Below are positions 39,955 through 50,200 of a stretch of DNA of 64,000 nt, piece by piece. The notes beneath the pieces are model-generated. The model was not told the DNA's origin and made no database searches. It saw only the letters and a list, made by a program, of their open reading frames with translations. The position numbers were made by a program, and so were the translations under genes. Numbering within the stretch: the stretch's first letter is position 1; every line of letters starts with the position of its first letter. This stretch comes from Bacteroidaceae bacterium. Lineage in GTDB: Bacteria; Bacteroidota; Bacteroidia; Bacteroidales; Muribaculaceae. Where the stretch lies: assembly GCA_021768245.1 (NCBI GenBank), contig JAETNO010000001.1, forward strand, positions 62,001-126,000, given 5' to 3'.

Positions 39955-40725
39955 TCATAACAAGGCTGTGATTTCCTTAAATGCATAGGAACGCAGTTCC
40001 TCTACCGGCGAACCGATGGAGCGAATGGAGAGTGTGATGATTCCGTCAGGAGCCACGGAGACAATACACGCCTCGATGCGTTCGCCACGCAGATTGTCCA
40101 TGTAAGGATAGTAAGCGTCACTGCGCCAAAGAGTGTTGAAATATCTGTCAGACAATTCCGAAACCGCAGCTGAATCATCGCTCATGACGGCTGAACAGGC
40201 GGCATCAACCTCCGAAAGAATTCCACGGGCAAATTCCCCTGTGAGACATTCGACATCAAATTCATGGCCCATTAATTGCATCATTGACACCGGATTTGGC
40301 GCATCGGAAAAGAATTCCCGCTGATTGACATTTATCCCCACCCCGGCGATAGAGTGGAGAATCGACTTTGATGTTATTACGTTTTCAATGAGTATCCCGC
40401 AAATCTTTCCGTCTCCGACATAGATATCGTTAGGCCATTTAACACTTACCTTATGGCCGGGCAGATAGCGACGCAACACATTTACGATACCCATCGAAAC
40501 CGCCTGCGAAATGACAAACTGTCGCGACGGAGCAATTCCTTCGGGACGCAGAAGGAGCGACATCGTTATGTTCATGCCCGGAGCCGCCTCCCATGAATTA
40601 CCGCGCTGTCCGCGCCCGGCGGTCTGGGAACGCGCCGTAACCACGGTCGCATGAGGACAATCGCGGGCAATCGATGCAAGATAGGAACTCGTCGACTGAG
40701 TATCCTCAAGTCGTATAAAATTCAT
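39955..40725 (-). CDS. birA: Biotin--[acetyl-CoA-carboxylase] ligase (monofunctional BirA)
   Basis: A 256-residue biotin protein ligase without the N-terminal DNA-binding domain. TAGRGQRGNSW (37-45) binds biotinyl-AMP, KWPNDIYVGDGKICGILIE includes the catalytic lysine, and GVGINVNQ follows. It attaches biotin to carboxylase carrier proteins. It starts 3 bases after the tsaE stop and is cotranscribed with it. Confidence 0.95.
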   Translation of the reverse strand: MNFIRLEDTQSTSSYLASIARDCPHATVVTARSQTAGRGQRGNSWEAAPGMNITMSLLLRPEGIAPSRQFVISQAVSMGIVNVLRRYLPGHKVSVKWPNDIYVGDGKICGILIENVITSKSILHSIAGVGINVNQREFFSDAPNPVSMMQLMGHEFDVECLTGEFARGILSEVDAACSAVMSDDSAAVSELSDRYFNTLWRSDAYYPYMDNLRGERIEACIVSVAPDGIITLSIRSIGSPVEELRSYAFKEITALL

Positions 40726-40728
40726 CGC

Positions 40729-41163
40729 TCAGTCAGGAGTGTTCACTGTAAGACGGCGTGAACCATCAGGGAGCACATCTATTTTCACTCTCACGGTGTC
40801 GTCAGGAAGTATATCGTCGATACGGTCAGGCCATTCAATCAGGCAAAGGGCACCGGAATCGAGATAATCCTCAATGCCTATGTCGAAAGCCTGCTCGAGG
40901 TTCTCTATGCGGTAAAGGTCAAAATGATAAATCAATTCGGCAGTAGTGTCCGAGCGGTATTCATTGATGATTGAAAATGTAGGAGAGCCTGTAGGGTCGT
41001 CCTCCACACCGAGTGCGCGACAAAGGGCGTTGATGAATGTAGTCTTCCCCGCACCCATCTCTCCGTCGAAGGCATAGACTGTGTAATCATCCATCAATTC
41101 AAGAAATTCGTTGGCAGCCTCAGGGAGAGCTTCAGTCGAAGGTATCAAAATTTCCTTAATCAT
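40729..41163 (-). CDS. tsaE: tRNA threonylcarbamoyladenosine biosynthesis ATPase TsaE
   Basis: A 144-residue P-loop protein: FDGEMGAGKTTFINALCRA (Walker A 34-41), PTGSPTFSIINEY and the Walker B-like LYHFDLYR, ending LIEWPDRI. TsaE works with TsaB and TsaD in making t6A37 on tRNAs that read ANN codons. Length is standard. Confidence 0.95.
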   Translation of the reverse strand: MIKEILIPSTEALPEAANEFLELMDDYTVYAFDGEMGAGKTTFINALCRALGVEDDPTGSPTFSIINEYRSDTTAELIYHFDLYRIENLEQAFDIGIEDYLDSGALCLIEWPDRIDDILPDDTVRVKIDVLPDGSRRLTVNTPD

Positions 41164-41221
41164 AAATAACTCTTATTAAATGACTTATTAATCCGAGTGA
41201 TAATTCAGTAAAAACAAATGG

Positions 41222-42769
41222 TTATTTTGCCGTAAGGGTTATTAGCGGCACAAGCATCTCTTCAGGAGAGATGCCTCCGTGCTGGAAAGTGCCATCATAA
41301 TATTGCACATAATAATTGTAGTTGTTGGGATAGGCAAAGAAATCCCGACCGGTAGCAAATATATATGTCGACGACACATTCGGGGTCGGCAGTCCGAGCT
41401 TTGAAGGCTGTTTCACCTCATAGACCTGCTTGGGATTGTAGGACAGATTCTTCCCGATTTTGTAGCGGAGATTCGTATTAGTGTTCTTGTCTCCGACCAC
41501 TTTCACGGGGTTATCAACCCTTACGGTACCGTGGTCTGTAGTAAGCACAATCTTATAGCCCTTCTCAGCGATACGCCTGAAGATTTCAATCGCCGACGAA
41601 TGGCGGAACCACGACTCGGAAAGCGAACGGTAGGCCGCGTTTGACGATGCAAGTTCCCGAATCATCCTTGATTCAGTACGGGCATGAGACAGCATGTCTA
41701 TGAAATTAAACACAATCACATTCAAATCATTGCTGAGAAGATTTGAAAATTCCCTCAATAATTTATCCCCGGCAGCCGAATCGTTGATTTTTGTGTAGGA
41801 AAACTTGCATTTGCGGCGATAACGCTCAAACTGTGTGGATATCAATGGAGATTCGTTAAGGTTTTTCCCCTCAGGGGAGTCCTCGTCTACCCATAGATCA
41901 GGGAACATACGTTCGATATCGACAGGCATCAATCCCGAGAAAATGGCATTACGGGCATATTGGGTAGCCGTAGGGAGGATGGAGCAGTACAGTTCCTCAC
42001 GGAAATTGAAATTTTCGGCAAGGAGCGGTTTTATCGCCGCCCACTGGTCAAGGCGGAAATTATCAATCAATATGAAAAACACCTTCTCGCCCGCATCGAG
42101 CAACGGGAAGATACGTGACTTGAATATGTCGGGCGACATCAACGGCCTCCCCGGTGACGATGGGTCGGCAATCCATCCGGCATAATTGGCCTTTACGAAT
42201 TTAGCAAAAGCCGTACCGGCATCCTTTCGCTGCATGTCGAGCAGCTCATCCATCTGTGTTTCAGCAGCAGAGAGCTGCATTTCCCAATGGACAAGAAGCC
42301 TGTAGAGTTCCATCCAGTCAGCCATAGTTGAGGCTGAATCGATGTTTGACGATATCTTTGAGAACTCCTGACGGTAGTCGCTGCCGGTCTGCGACGAAAC
42401 GAGCTGTTCGGAATGGAGATTTTTCTTTATCGACAGCAAAATCTGCTTCGGATTCACCGGCTTTATCAAATAGTCGGCAATCTTATTGCCCACGGCCTGG
42501 TCCATAATGTTTTCTTCCTCACTCTTGGTAATCATTATGACCGGGATATGGGGTGCGGTAAGCTTGATTCGCTGCAAGGTTTCAAGTCCGGTAAGACCGG
42601 GCATATTCTCGTCGAGGATTATCAGGTCGAAGTCCTGCCCGGCAACGAGTTCAAGAGCGTCGGCGCCGCTGCAGGCAGTGACCACATCGTAGCCCTTGCC
42701 TTTGAGAAACATTATATGAGGTTTGAGAAGGTCGATTTCATCATCGGCCCATAATATAGTGGAGGCCAT
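41222..42769 (-). CDS. porX: PorX-type response regulator with alkaline phosphatase/PglZ-like effector
   Basis: A 515-residue T9SS regulator. The receiver domain has ADDEIDLLK, the phospho-acceptor Asp53 in LIILDENMPGL, and MITKSEEEN (switch Thr/Lys). The C-terminal PglZ/alkaline-phosphatase-superfamily domain carries FILIDNFRLDQW, VIVFNFIDMLSHAR and LTTDHGTVRV (metal ligands). In Porphyromonas PorX with histidine kinase PorY controls T9SS genes. Here it is close to sprE/porW (58 bp) and about 4 kb from the T9SS operon. Confidence 0.93.
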   Translation of the reverse strand: MASTILWADDEIDLLKPHIMFLKGKGYDVVTACSGADALELVAGQDFDLIILDENMPGLTGLETLQRIKLTAPHIPVIMITKSEEENIMDQAVGNKIADYLIKPVNPKQILLSIKKNLHSEQLVSSQTGSDYRQEFSKISSNIDSASTMADWMELYRLLVHWEMQLSAAETQMDELLDMQRKDAGTAFAKFVKANYAGWIADPSSPGRPLMSPDIFKSRIFPLLDAGEKVFFILIDNFRLDQWAAIKPLLAENFNFREELYCSILPTATQYARNAIFSGLMPVDIERMFPDLWVDEDSPEGKNLNESPLISTQFERYRRKCKFSYTKINDSAAGDKLLREFSNLLSNDLNVIVFNFIDMLSHARTESRMIRELASSNAAYRSLSESWFRHSSAIEIFRRIAEKGYKIVLTTDHGTVRVDNPVKVVGDKNTNTNLRYKIGKNLSYNPKQVYEVKQPSKLGLPTPNVSSTYIFATGRDFFAYPNNYNYYVQYYDGTFQHGGISPEEMLVPLITLTAK

Positions 42770-42827
42770 GGTTGATTTTGCTTTACTATATATTAATGTG
42801 GAAACAGTCAGGATGTTCAGTTACCGC

Positions 42828-45800
42828 TCACTCCTCATCGCCTTCCGAACCTATCGGATAGTCAGGCAGACTCGGAGTCTGGGGCTGTGGTTTGGGTGTT
42901 GACGGCTGTGGAGTTGACGGCTTTTTCGGAGCTTGTGGGACAGAATCCTCATTTCCGTCTTCGTCCTCATCGGGAAGTTCGATAGAATTGGACGGAGGAT
43001 TGGCATACATCTCCTCAGGAGCGGGATATTCATCTGGAGGCAATACCGACTCATGGGTTTCACGCACACTCTCCTCGCCGATAAAGCGGAAATAGTCGTC
43101 GAATGAGCCACCACCCTGCAGAAGTTTTTCAAAATTACTCTTACTTATCTGTACAGGGCGCACTCCGGCTGGGATAATGACCCCGTTGTCCTGGGCAAGG
43201 AGCGACCGATAGTGGTTAAGCTCCGCTTCATTCTGGAAACCTTTAATCAAAAGCAGTCCGAGCTGACCGAAGTTCATCACTTCAAGGTCAAAATCCCTGA
43301 CGACATAGGTAGAGAAATTATGGCGAGCAACGTCGAACAGCAACTGATTGGGAGATATATTCTCCGTAGAGAAAAGAAGCACAAGATAGTGAGGCTCTTC
43401 CGGAGATAGCGTGAAATCTATCTCTGCGCCCTCTCCGGTTGCGGTCGAATCATTGGTAAGACGTATATCCCAAAGCATGCTCCTCATATTTGACCCGCCA
43501 CTCCTCAGCTTGCGACCCTGGGCCATACCCTTGAGGTAAGCCGAGGCCATCGGTGTCACATCCGTTTCAGGATAGCGTTCGAGGAGTTCTTTCAGAGTGT
43601 TGTTGAATTCATCCGGACGGTTCTCAGTGACATAGGCCAGCGCATGGAGAAACATGAACTTCGGCATCAAGGGCGACAGCGGGTAGTCACGAGTCATGCT
43701 CTCATAGGCGGAATGTACCGCATTGTTGCGGTCAGCCAGATAATCGGCATAGGCCTGCTCATACAGCGACTCCTGACGGGCATACATGTTACGGAGATTG
43801 TCAATATAGCGAGGGTCAGCCATCGCCTTGGCATACTTCGACTCCGGGAATTCCGAAAGTATCAGCTGACGGTAACGTTCAGCCTCAACCGGGCGGTCAA
43901 GCCTGATGTTCATCATATATTCATTATAATATATATCGAGGCGATATACATTCTCGGGATAGCGGGTCATTAAGCGCTGCCATTCACCGTGAGCGGCACC
44001 GAAGTCCTCGAGTTTGTCCTTCAGTATAAGACCCGAATTATAAAGTCCTTCGCGAATCACATCTTCAGCCGTAGTCTTTTCCACGTCGGTCATTGGGATT
44101 TGCTTGAGATAATATTCCCTGTAATGCGGGTCATTGGCTTTCGAAGCCTCCTTCTCATCGACATTTTCCGATGATTCCTCTCCTCCATCATCTCCCTCAT
44201 GCTCATCATCCTCATCCTCGTCTCCCGAACCGAAATCGTCGAGGCTGAACGAGGCCTTATTGCGACGGCGCCAGTCATTTTCCAGTTTTCGCGAGCCCCA
44301 CCGCTTCTGGAAATCCGTACGTCCGGCATTACGGGTCGCGGTATTATAGAAATACCATGACTTATCGGCATTAAGCGTGAACGACGAGGGCGCCTGGGCT
44401 CCAGACGTATTCAGATTGGAGCCGGCCGACTCCTGCTGGGCGAGATATTCCTCCCGCTTGGCCGCGTCCGCCTCCTCCTTCTCTTTTTTCTTCAAATCGG
44501 AGATAATCTTATCAATCACGGCAAGACGCTGCTCCTCCGGCATTGCCGACAGCCGCAGGAGTGAGTCGTTGAGAGTCACATTCTGTGAATAGACCGCAAG
44601 CTCGTCGAGCACGTCCGAGCGGCGTTTTATCGTGGCTATGTCTGGGTAATTATCAGGGAGCAAAGGCACAGCCTCGGCATAGCATGGCTGCGCGAGGTCA
44701 TAACGGTGACGGTCGAAATACAACCCACCGAGCGTCACCTGCGATATAGCCTTGTCGATTCCCGAACGCGTTGATTTCTCTGCCGCGAGAACATAGTTTG
44801 CAATCGCGTTTGCCGTGTCACGGCGCGAAAGGTAGAGATTGCCTATGGCATAATAAATCTGGTCGAGATATTCCTTGTTGCGGTCATAGCGGGTCATTCG
44901 TTTGAGAGCCTTTACCTCTGGGGTGATGTCGGCCCCCTGGAAGACCCCGCTCTGCTTGATGCGGGCATTGAACTTGGTACGGTATGATGCACCCGACGAT
45001 GAACCGGCCTTCTTATATGCCTCATAGGCGGCGACGTTATCGCCCTCCGCGCCGTAAAGCTGCCCGAGAAGGAAATTCAGACGTGTTTTCTGCGGCCCAC
45101 GCGCATAACCGACCGCCTCCTTCAGCATCGGGATAGCTTTCGCATAGTCGCGGGAGCGGACATAGAAATCGGCAAAGGTAAAATAGTATAGTTCCTTTAT
45201 GCGTCTTGATGTCAGCTCCTCCTGTTTTATGCGGGTCAATAATGTCTCAGCCTCAAAAAGCCAATCCATCGCACAATAGCTCCTCGCCTGCCACAGTTTC
45301 GCTTCGGTGACAGTGTTGGGAAGCCATGTAAAATGTTTCGCGATATAATAGAAAGTCGATGCAGCCCCGAGGAAATCGCCGTTGAAATATTGGCTCTTGC
45401 CCATCAGCATCCAGGCATTGTGAAGGAAGGGATTATACTCGTCGCGTTTAAGCCACTTCTTGTATTCGGGGTCTTTGCTGTGGCCCGGTTTGCGTTTAGG
45501 ACGCTTCTTTATGCTGTGGAGCTGAATCGCCTTTTGTGCTTTCTCTATCGAACGGGTGAAAGATCCGGAAGGCTGCGGAGCCTTGGGGTCGGAATAGGCT
45601 TCGGCAGGATGCATGAAAAGCTCACGGGAATAGTCGTCCTCATAGGCCCGCTCCATCTCCTTAAGTGTCTCTTTGTAGTGCTGGTCACCATTGAAATAGA
45701 CATTATAGCGGGTGATGAAAGCCTGATAATTGCGGGAAGCCGCCGTGTTTTTCTTTGTCGAACACGACGCTACGGCCACGGCAAGAGCCATGACCATCAT

Positions 45801-45854
45801 TGCCGGTAGCCACCGGCGCCACCGGATTGAAGAGAATCTAAATATAAATCCCAT
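42828..45854 (-). CDS. sprE: T9SS-associated TPR lipoprotein SprE/PorW
   Basis: A 1008-residue lipoprotein (lipobox AVAVASC) of the SprE/PorW type. NYQAFITRYNVYFNGDQHYK and NAWMLMGKSQYFNGDFLGAA, followed by tandem TPR units (AKLWQARSYCAMDWLFEAE, FADFYVRSRDYAKAIPMLKE), are family marks. A long acidic low-complexity stretch lies near 545-575 and a Pro/Gln-rich tail ends the protein. PorW links the T9SS motor with the translocon. It is cotranscribed in order before porX and has a possible 320-base leader upstream. Confidence 0.85.
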   Translation of the reverse strand: MGFIFRFSSIRWRRWLPAMMVMALAVAVASCSTKKNTAASRNYQAFITRYNVYFNGDQHYKETLKEMERAYEDDYSRELFMHPAEAYSDPKAPQPSGSFTRSIEKAQKAIQLHSIKKRPKRKPGHSKDPEYKKWLKRDEYNPFLHNAWMLMGKSQYFNGDFLGAASTFYYIAKHFTWLPNTVTEAKLWQARSYCAMDWLFEAETLLTRIKQEELTSRRIKELYYFTFADFYVRSRDYAKAIPMLKEAVGYARGPQKTRLNFLLGQLYGAEGDNVAAYEAYKKAGSSSGASYRTKFNARIKQSGVFQGADITPEVKALKRMTRYDRNKEYLDQIYYAIGNLYLSRRDTANAIANYVLAAEKSTRSGIDKAISQVTLGGLYFDRHRYDLAQPCYAEAVPLLPDNYPDIATIKRRSDVLDELAVYSQNVTLNDSLLRLSAMPEEQRLAVIDKIISDLKKKEKEEADAAKREEYLAQQESAGSNLNTSGAQAPSSFTLNADKSWYFYNTATRNAGRTDFQKRWGSRKLENDWRRRNKASFSLDDFGSGDEDEDDEHEGDDGGEESSENVDEKEASKANDPHYREYYLKQIPMTDVEKTTAEDVIREGLYNSGLILKDKLEDFGAAHGEWQRLMTRYPENVYRLDIYYNEYMMNIRLDRPVEAERYRQLILSEFPESKYAKAMADPRYIDNLRNMYARQESLYEQAYADYLADRNNAVHSAYESMTRDYPLSPLMPKFMFLHALAYVTENRPDEFNNTLKELLERYPETDVTPMASAYLKGMAQGRKLRSGGSNMRSMLWDIRLTNDSTATGEGAEIDFTLSPEEPHYLVLLFSTENISPNQLLFDVARHNFSTYVVRDFDLEVMNFGQLGLLLIKGFQNEAELNHYRSLLAQDNGVIIPAGVRPVQISKSNFEKLLQGGGSFDDYFRFIGEESVRETHESVLPPDEYPAPEEMYANPPSNSIELPDEDEDGNEDSVPQAPKKPSTPQPSTPKPQPQTPSLPDYPIGSEGDEE

Positions 45855-46448
45855 TTAGTTTAGTAAACGCTCCTACGCGCGCGTTTATTATATCACGCAC
45901 AGGCATAAAAAAATTGTCCGCTGCCCCTTTCAAGCAAGGAGCAACAGGACTAAAGCCAAAAGGCGTCTTTAAAACAGTCTCATGTCCTTTAGCGGACGGG
46001 AAGACTGTTCCTTTCCAATAATGTAGAGATTATATCATACTTACACTACACCATCGCAAGCACTTCGCGACCGCCGTCACAGCGTAGCTAATGCTCAGTT
46101 GCCTTTTTTCCTTAGTCGAATTATAATTGGTAAAATTTTGATCAGTCCAAGGATTGCAACTATTGTGGTGTTTCTTTTCACGTGCAAAATTATAAAGAAT
46201 TCATCCCTCGACAAAATATTTTTTCTTTATTAAGCATTTTTAACCATAATGATTGAACTTTTAGGAGATTACCCAAATGGCTGAACAGCAATTTTCAGAC
46301 ACATTATAGCTATATTTTTGACTTCTACTCAATATTTTCGTATTTTTGTCTCACATAATTGGCTTCGCCACCGCGAACCGGACCCAGTCCGACTTCCGCT
46401 ATTATGTTTCATCGAAAATTCTTCGTATTTTTGCAGCCATAACCCACA
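45855..46448. other. 594-bp divergent intergenic region with structured leader and two promoters
   Basis: Divergent between sprE (minus) and the GlmU-like gene (plus). A minus-strand TAATTTTG (46192-46185) would begin a ~320-base sprE leader. Inside it lies a hairpin AACAGTCT (45973-45980)/AGACTGTT (46002-46009) with inner GTCC/GGAC, next to CC-AAAA-GG. Plus-strand TATTTTTG boxes are at 46341-46348 and 46426-46433. No coding frame is convincing. Confidence 0.45.
46426..46433 (+). promoter_or_regulatory. -7 promoter box (TATTTTTG) of the GlmU-like gene
   Basis: TATTTTTG fits TAnnTTTG and lies 15 bases before the ATG at 46449. A second identical box is at 46341-46348. Confidence 0.5.
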
Positions 46449-47630
46449 ATGAACAATTTGACAATGAAAAATATAATCCTCTTCGACCCGGAAGAAGCGA
46501 GGGCTGATTTACTACCCTTGACTTTCACCCGCCCCGTGGCCCTTATCCGCCATGGCATCACTACAATCGCCGAAAAGTGGCAACGCGCAATCCCCGGCAC
46601 CTACTCATATGCGACCCAGGACTATCTCGCGATGAAATACTCTATGATTGAAGCGCCCGACGGCGACAATCTTTTCATCGCCGGCAATCTACACCCTGAC
46701 CGGGAACTCGTGGAAGCCATTCTTTCCCTTGAATGTGGCGAAGCCCTGACGATTGAAGGAAAAATCATTGCCCGCAGAGGCAACGGGGCGCCCGACGTAT
46801 TAAAGGAATATCCGGGCTCTCCACTAATCATCAATAAGGTATGGGATATTTTCATGCTGAATGATGAAGCATTGAAGCGCGACTTCACCGCTCTCACTGA
46901 AGGTCGCCGGTCCAAGCCTCTCAGCGACAGCTGCCGTCTCATTGGCGACCCTTCGATGCTATTCATCGAGGAAGGGGCCACTGTCGAGGGCGCGATTATC
47001 AACGTAACAAAAGGCCCGGTCTACGTAGGCCGCGACGCTGAAATCATGGAAGGAGCCTGCCTGCGTGGGCCGATTGCCCTCTGCGAACACGCGGTGGTCA
47101 ACATGGGCGGAAAGATATATGGAGCCACGACGCTCGGCCCCTATTGCAAGGTAGGCGGAGAGCTCAACAATGTGGTCATGACCGGCTATTCCAACAAGGC
47201 CCACGACGGATTCCTTGGAAATGCCGTAATCGGCGAATGGTGCAATCTCGGAGCAGGATGCACCGCCTCAAACTTGAAGAACACCTATGCACCCGTGCGC
47301 GTATGGAGCTTCGCCGAATCAAGCTTTGTCAAGACTGACCTGCAGTTCTGCGGACTGATCATGGGCGACCATTCCAAAGCAGGAATCAACACCATGTTCA
47401 ATACGGCCACCGTAGTAGGCGTAGGCGTCAACTTCTACGGCGCAGGCTTCCCCCGCACCTTTATCCCCTCGTTCACCGAAGGTTCGACCCTCGGCATGAA
47501 ACCCGTGATTATGGACCGCTTCTTCGACACCGCATCGCGCATGATGGCGCGTCGCCATAAAGAGCTGACCCCGATTGACAAGGAAATCTTCATCAACATC
47601 AACGAGCAATTTCTCGGCGTAAGAAACTAA
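46449..47630 (+). CDS. GlmU-like sugar nucleotidyltransferase with left-handed beta-helix
   Basis: A 393-residue protein of the putative sugar nucleotidyltransferase/GlmU family of Bacteroidota. The N-terminal part (NIILFDPEEARADLLPLTFT, RPVALIRHGITTI) is an atypical nucleotidyltransferase-like domain; residues ~190-345 form a left-handed beta-helix of hexapeptide repeats (GPVYVGRDAEIMEGACLRGP, GAGCTASNLKN). It may act in amino-sugar nucleotide metabolism. The start at 46449 or the in-frame ATG at 46464 are both possible. The following aminotransferase starts 14 bp after its stop. Confidence 0.85.
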   Translation: MNNLTMKNIILFDPEEARADLLPLTFTRPVALIRHGITTIAEKWQRAIPGTYSYATQDYLAMKYSMIEAPDGDNLFIAGNLHPDRELVEAILSLECGEALTIEGKIIARRGNGAPDVLKEYPGSPLIINKVWDIFMLNDEALKRDFTALTEGRRSKPLSDSCRLIGDPSMLFIEEGATVEGAIINVTKGPVYVGRDAEIMEGACLRGPIALCEHAVVNMGGKIYGATTLGPYCKVGGELNNVVMTGYSNKAHDGFLGNAVIGEWCNLGAGCTASNLKNTYAPVRVWSFAESSFVKTDLQFCGLIMGDHSKAGINTMFNTATVVGVGVNFYGAGFPRTFIPSFTEGSTLGMKPVIMDRFFDTASRMMARRHKELTPIDKEIFININEQFLGVRN

Positions 47631-47644
47631 CCCCCGACAACGCT

Positions 47645-48844
47645 ATGCCACAAGTATCAGAACGCGGCACTCTAATGCCCGCCTCCCCTATCCGACGACT
47701 TTCCCCCCTTGCGACCGACGCAAAGGCCCGTGGAATCAAGGTCTATCACCTCAACATCGGCCAGCCCGATGTCCCGACTCCTCCCGAAGGGCTCGAAGTG
47801 TTGAAGCACATTGACCGCAAGGTGTTGGAGTACAGTCCTTCTGCCGGCTTGCAATCCCTGCGCGAGAAACTAAAGGAATATTACCACCGTTTCAACATCG
47901 AAGTCGATGTCGACGATATCATCGTGACTACCGGCGGCTCGGAGGCGGTGCTCTTCGCGTTCATGGCATGCCTTGACCCGGGCGATGAAATTATTGTACC
48001 GGAGCCCGCCTATGCCAACTATATGGCCTTCGCGATTTCAGCGGGAGCCAAGATTGTGACCGTGCCCTCAAGCATAGACCAGGGATTCGCCCTCCCGCCA
48101 GTGGAGGAATTCGAAAAACTAATCACACCGCGCACCAAAGGCATCCTCATCTGCAACCCCAACAATCCGACGGGTTATCTCTATACGATGAAGGAAATGC
48201 TCCAGATCCGTGACCTCGTAAAAAAGTATGACCTCTTCCTCTTCTCCGACGAGGTCTACCGCGAATTCTGCTACACAGGGGCTCCTTACATCTCGGCCTT
48301 CCACCTCCCCGGCATAGAGGAGCAGGTGGTGCTGGTCGACTCCGTGTCCAAGCGCTACAATGAGTGCGGCATACGCGTCGGAGCTCTCATCACCAAGCAT
48401 CCGCAGCTCAAGACCAATGTGATGAAGTTCTGCCAGGCACGTCTAAGCCCCCCTCTGCTCGGACAGATAGTCGCCGAGGCCTCCATTGACACATCTCCGG
48501 AATACATGCTCGCCACATATAATGAATATGTAGAACGCAGGAAGTTCCTTATCGACGAGCTCAACAAGATACCGGGATGCTACACCCCCATACCGATGGG
48601 TGCCTTCTATACAGTGGTGAAGCTCCCTGTCGACGACGCGGATAAATTCTGCCAGTGGTGTCTGCGCGACTTCAATCTCGACGGCGAGACCGTGTTCATG
48701 GCTCCGGCATCAGGTTTCTACACCACCCCGGGCATGGGCAAGGATGAAGTGCGCATGGCCTATGTGCTTGAAAAGAGCGAACTCGCCAAAGCCATGAAAG
48801 TCCTCGCCGCAGCCCTTAAAGCCTATCCCGGACGCACGATTTAA
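47645..48844 (+). CDS. Class I PLP-dependent aminotransferase
   Basis: A 399-residue aminotransferase. LVDSVSKRYNECGIRVGA holds the PLP lysine; TGGSEAVLFAFMACLDPGD, ICNPNNPTGYLYTM and LFSDEVYREFCYTGAPY are typical of subgroup I-gamma. It is only distantly like the aspC-type protein at 38612. Substrate unknown. It lies in a row with the GlmU-like gene and the U32 gene, with short gaps. Confidence 0.9.
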   Translation: MPQVSERGTLMPASPIRRLSPLATDAKARGIKVYHLNIGQPDVPTPPEGLEVLKHIDRKVLEYSPSAGLQSLREKLKEYYHRFNIEVDVDDIIVTTGGSEAVLFAFMACLDPGDEIIVPEPAYANYMAFAISAGAKIVTVPSSIDQGFALPPVEEFEKLITPRTKGILICNPNNPTGYLYTMKEMLQIRDLVKKYDLFLFSDEVYREFCYTGAPYISAFHLPGIEEQVVLVDSVSKRYNECGIRVGALITKHPQLKTNVMKFCQARLSPPLLGQIVAEASIDTSPEYMLATYNEYVERRKFLIDELNKIPGCYTPIPMGAFYTVVKLPVDDADKFCQWCLRDFNLDGETVFMAPASGFYTTPGMGKDEVRMAYVLEKSELAKAMKVLAAALKAYPGRTI

Positions 48845-48888
48845 CCCCGACTCAAAACTCCACACTTAAAACTTTACACTTAAATAAA

Positions 48889-50133
48889 ATGGTCCGTAAG
48901 GATTTTGAGATAATGGCCCCCGTAGGGAGCTACGAATCGCTCCATGCCGCCATCGAAGCCGGAGCTGACGCCATCTACTTCGGCGTCGAAGGACTCAACA
49001 TGCGCTCCCGCTCATCGGTAAACTTCACTCTCGACGACCTGCGCAACATCGCGTCAATCTGCGACAGCGCGGGGGTCAAAACCTACCTGACGGTAAATAC
49101 CATCATCTACGACTCTGAACTGGAGAAATGCCACTCCGTAATCGACGCCGTAAAGGAGAGCGGAATCTCCGCTATAATCGCAAGTGACATCGCAGCCATC
49201 ACCTACGCGCGCAGCATAGGTGTGGAGGTGCACATATCCACCCAACTCAACGTCACGAATATTGACGCCGTACGCTTCTTCTCGCAGTTTGCCGACGTAA
49301 TGGTGCTCGCACGCGAGCTGAACCTCGACCAGGTAAAGGCCATTTCCGATGCGATTGACAAAGAGGACATCCGCGGGCCAAAAGGAGAACGTGTGCGCAT
49401 AGAGATGTTCTGTCACGGAGCCTTATGCATGGCTGTCTCAGGGAAATGCTATCTGAGCCTTCATGAGATGAACTCCAGCGCCAACCGGGGGGCCTGCACT
49501 CAGATATGCCGCCGGGGCTATACTGTCACCGACCGTGAGACCGGCGACCAGCTCGACATCGAGAACAAATATATCATGTCGCCAAAGGACCTGAAGACCA
49601 TCCACTTCCTCAACAAGATGATTGACGCAGGCGTCCGTGTATTCAAAATCGAGGGGCGCGCACGCGGGCCGGAGTATGTCAAGATTGCTGTCAGGGCCTA
49701 TTCCGAGGCAATCGATGCAATCTGCCGTGGAGAGTATAACGAAGAACGCATAGCCAATTGGGACAAGGAACTTTCAAAAATTTTCAACCGTGGATTCTGG
49801 GACGGCTACTACCTCGGCCAACGACTCGGGGAATGGTCGGCAAAATACGGTTCCTCTGCCACGAAAGTCAAACGCTACGTCGCCAAGGGTGTCCGCTACT
49901 TCCCGAAACTCGGCGTTGGAGAATTCATAATGGAAGCCGGAGAGCTCCATGTCGGCGATGAGGTGGTGATTACAGGCACTGACACCGGGGCAATCATTCT
50001 TACGGTCGAAGAGCTGCGCCTTGAATATGACCCTGTCCCTGTAGTCCGCAAAGGCGACAGTTTCTCCCTCAAAGTCCCCCGCAAGATCCGTCCATCCGAC
50101 CGCCTCTACCTCTGGGAAGACACCACAAAATGA
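48889..50133 (+). CDS. U32 family protein (TrhP/YegQ type, tRNA U34 hydroxylation)
   Basis: A 414-residue U32 peptidase-family protein. The start MVRKDFEIMAPVGSYESLHA and GADAIYFGVEGLNMR are followed by the cysteine cluster EMFCHGALCMAVSGKCYLS and RGACTQICRR, the family's conserved cofactor-binding Cys set. YegQ/TrhP homologues make the 5-hydroxyuridine precursor at position 34 of tRNA from prephenate; older names as collagenase are misleading. The C-terminal domain (GVGEFIMEAGELHVGDEVVI) is a small beta-barrel. Confidence 0.9.
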   Translation: MVRKDFEIMAPVGSYESLHAAIEAGADAIYFGVEGLNMRSRSSVNFTLDDLRNIASICDSAGVKTYLTVNTIIYDSELEKCHSVIDAVKESGISAIIASDIAAITYARSIGVEVHISTQLNVTNIDAVRFFSQFADVMVLARELNLDQVKAISDAIDKEDIRGPKGERVRIEMFCHGALCMAVSGKCYLSLHEMNSSANRGACTQICRRGYTVTDRETGDQLDIENKYIMSPKDLKTIHFLNKMIDAGVRVFKIEGRARGPEYVKIAVRAYSEAIDAICRGEYNEERIANWDKELSKIFNRGFWDGYYLGQRLGEWSAKYGSSATKVKRYVAKGVRYFPKLGVGEFIMEAGELHVGDEVVITGTDTGAIILTVEELRLEYDPVPVVRKGDSFSLKVPRKIRPSDRLYLWEDTTK

Positions 50134-50200
50134 CGGCCTCATTAATCCTACGCTGAACGCGAATCCCGGATTATAAATTTAAAGAAACCAAATCATTGCC

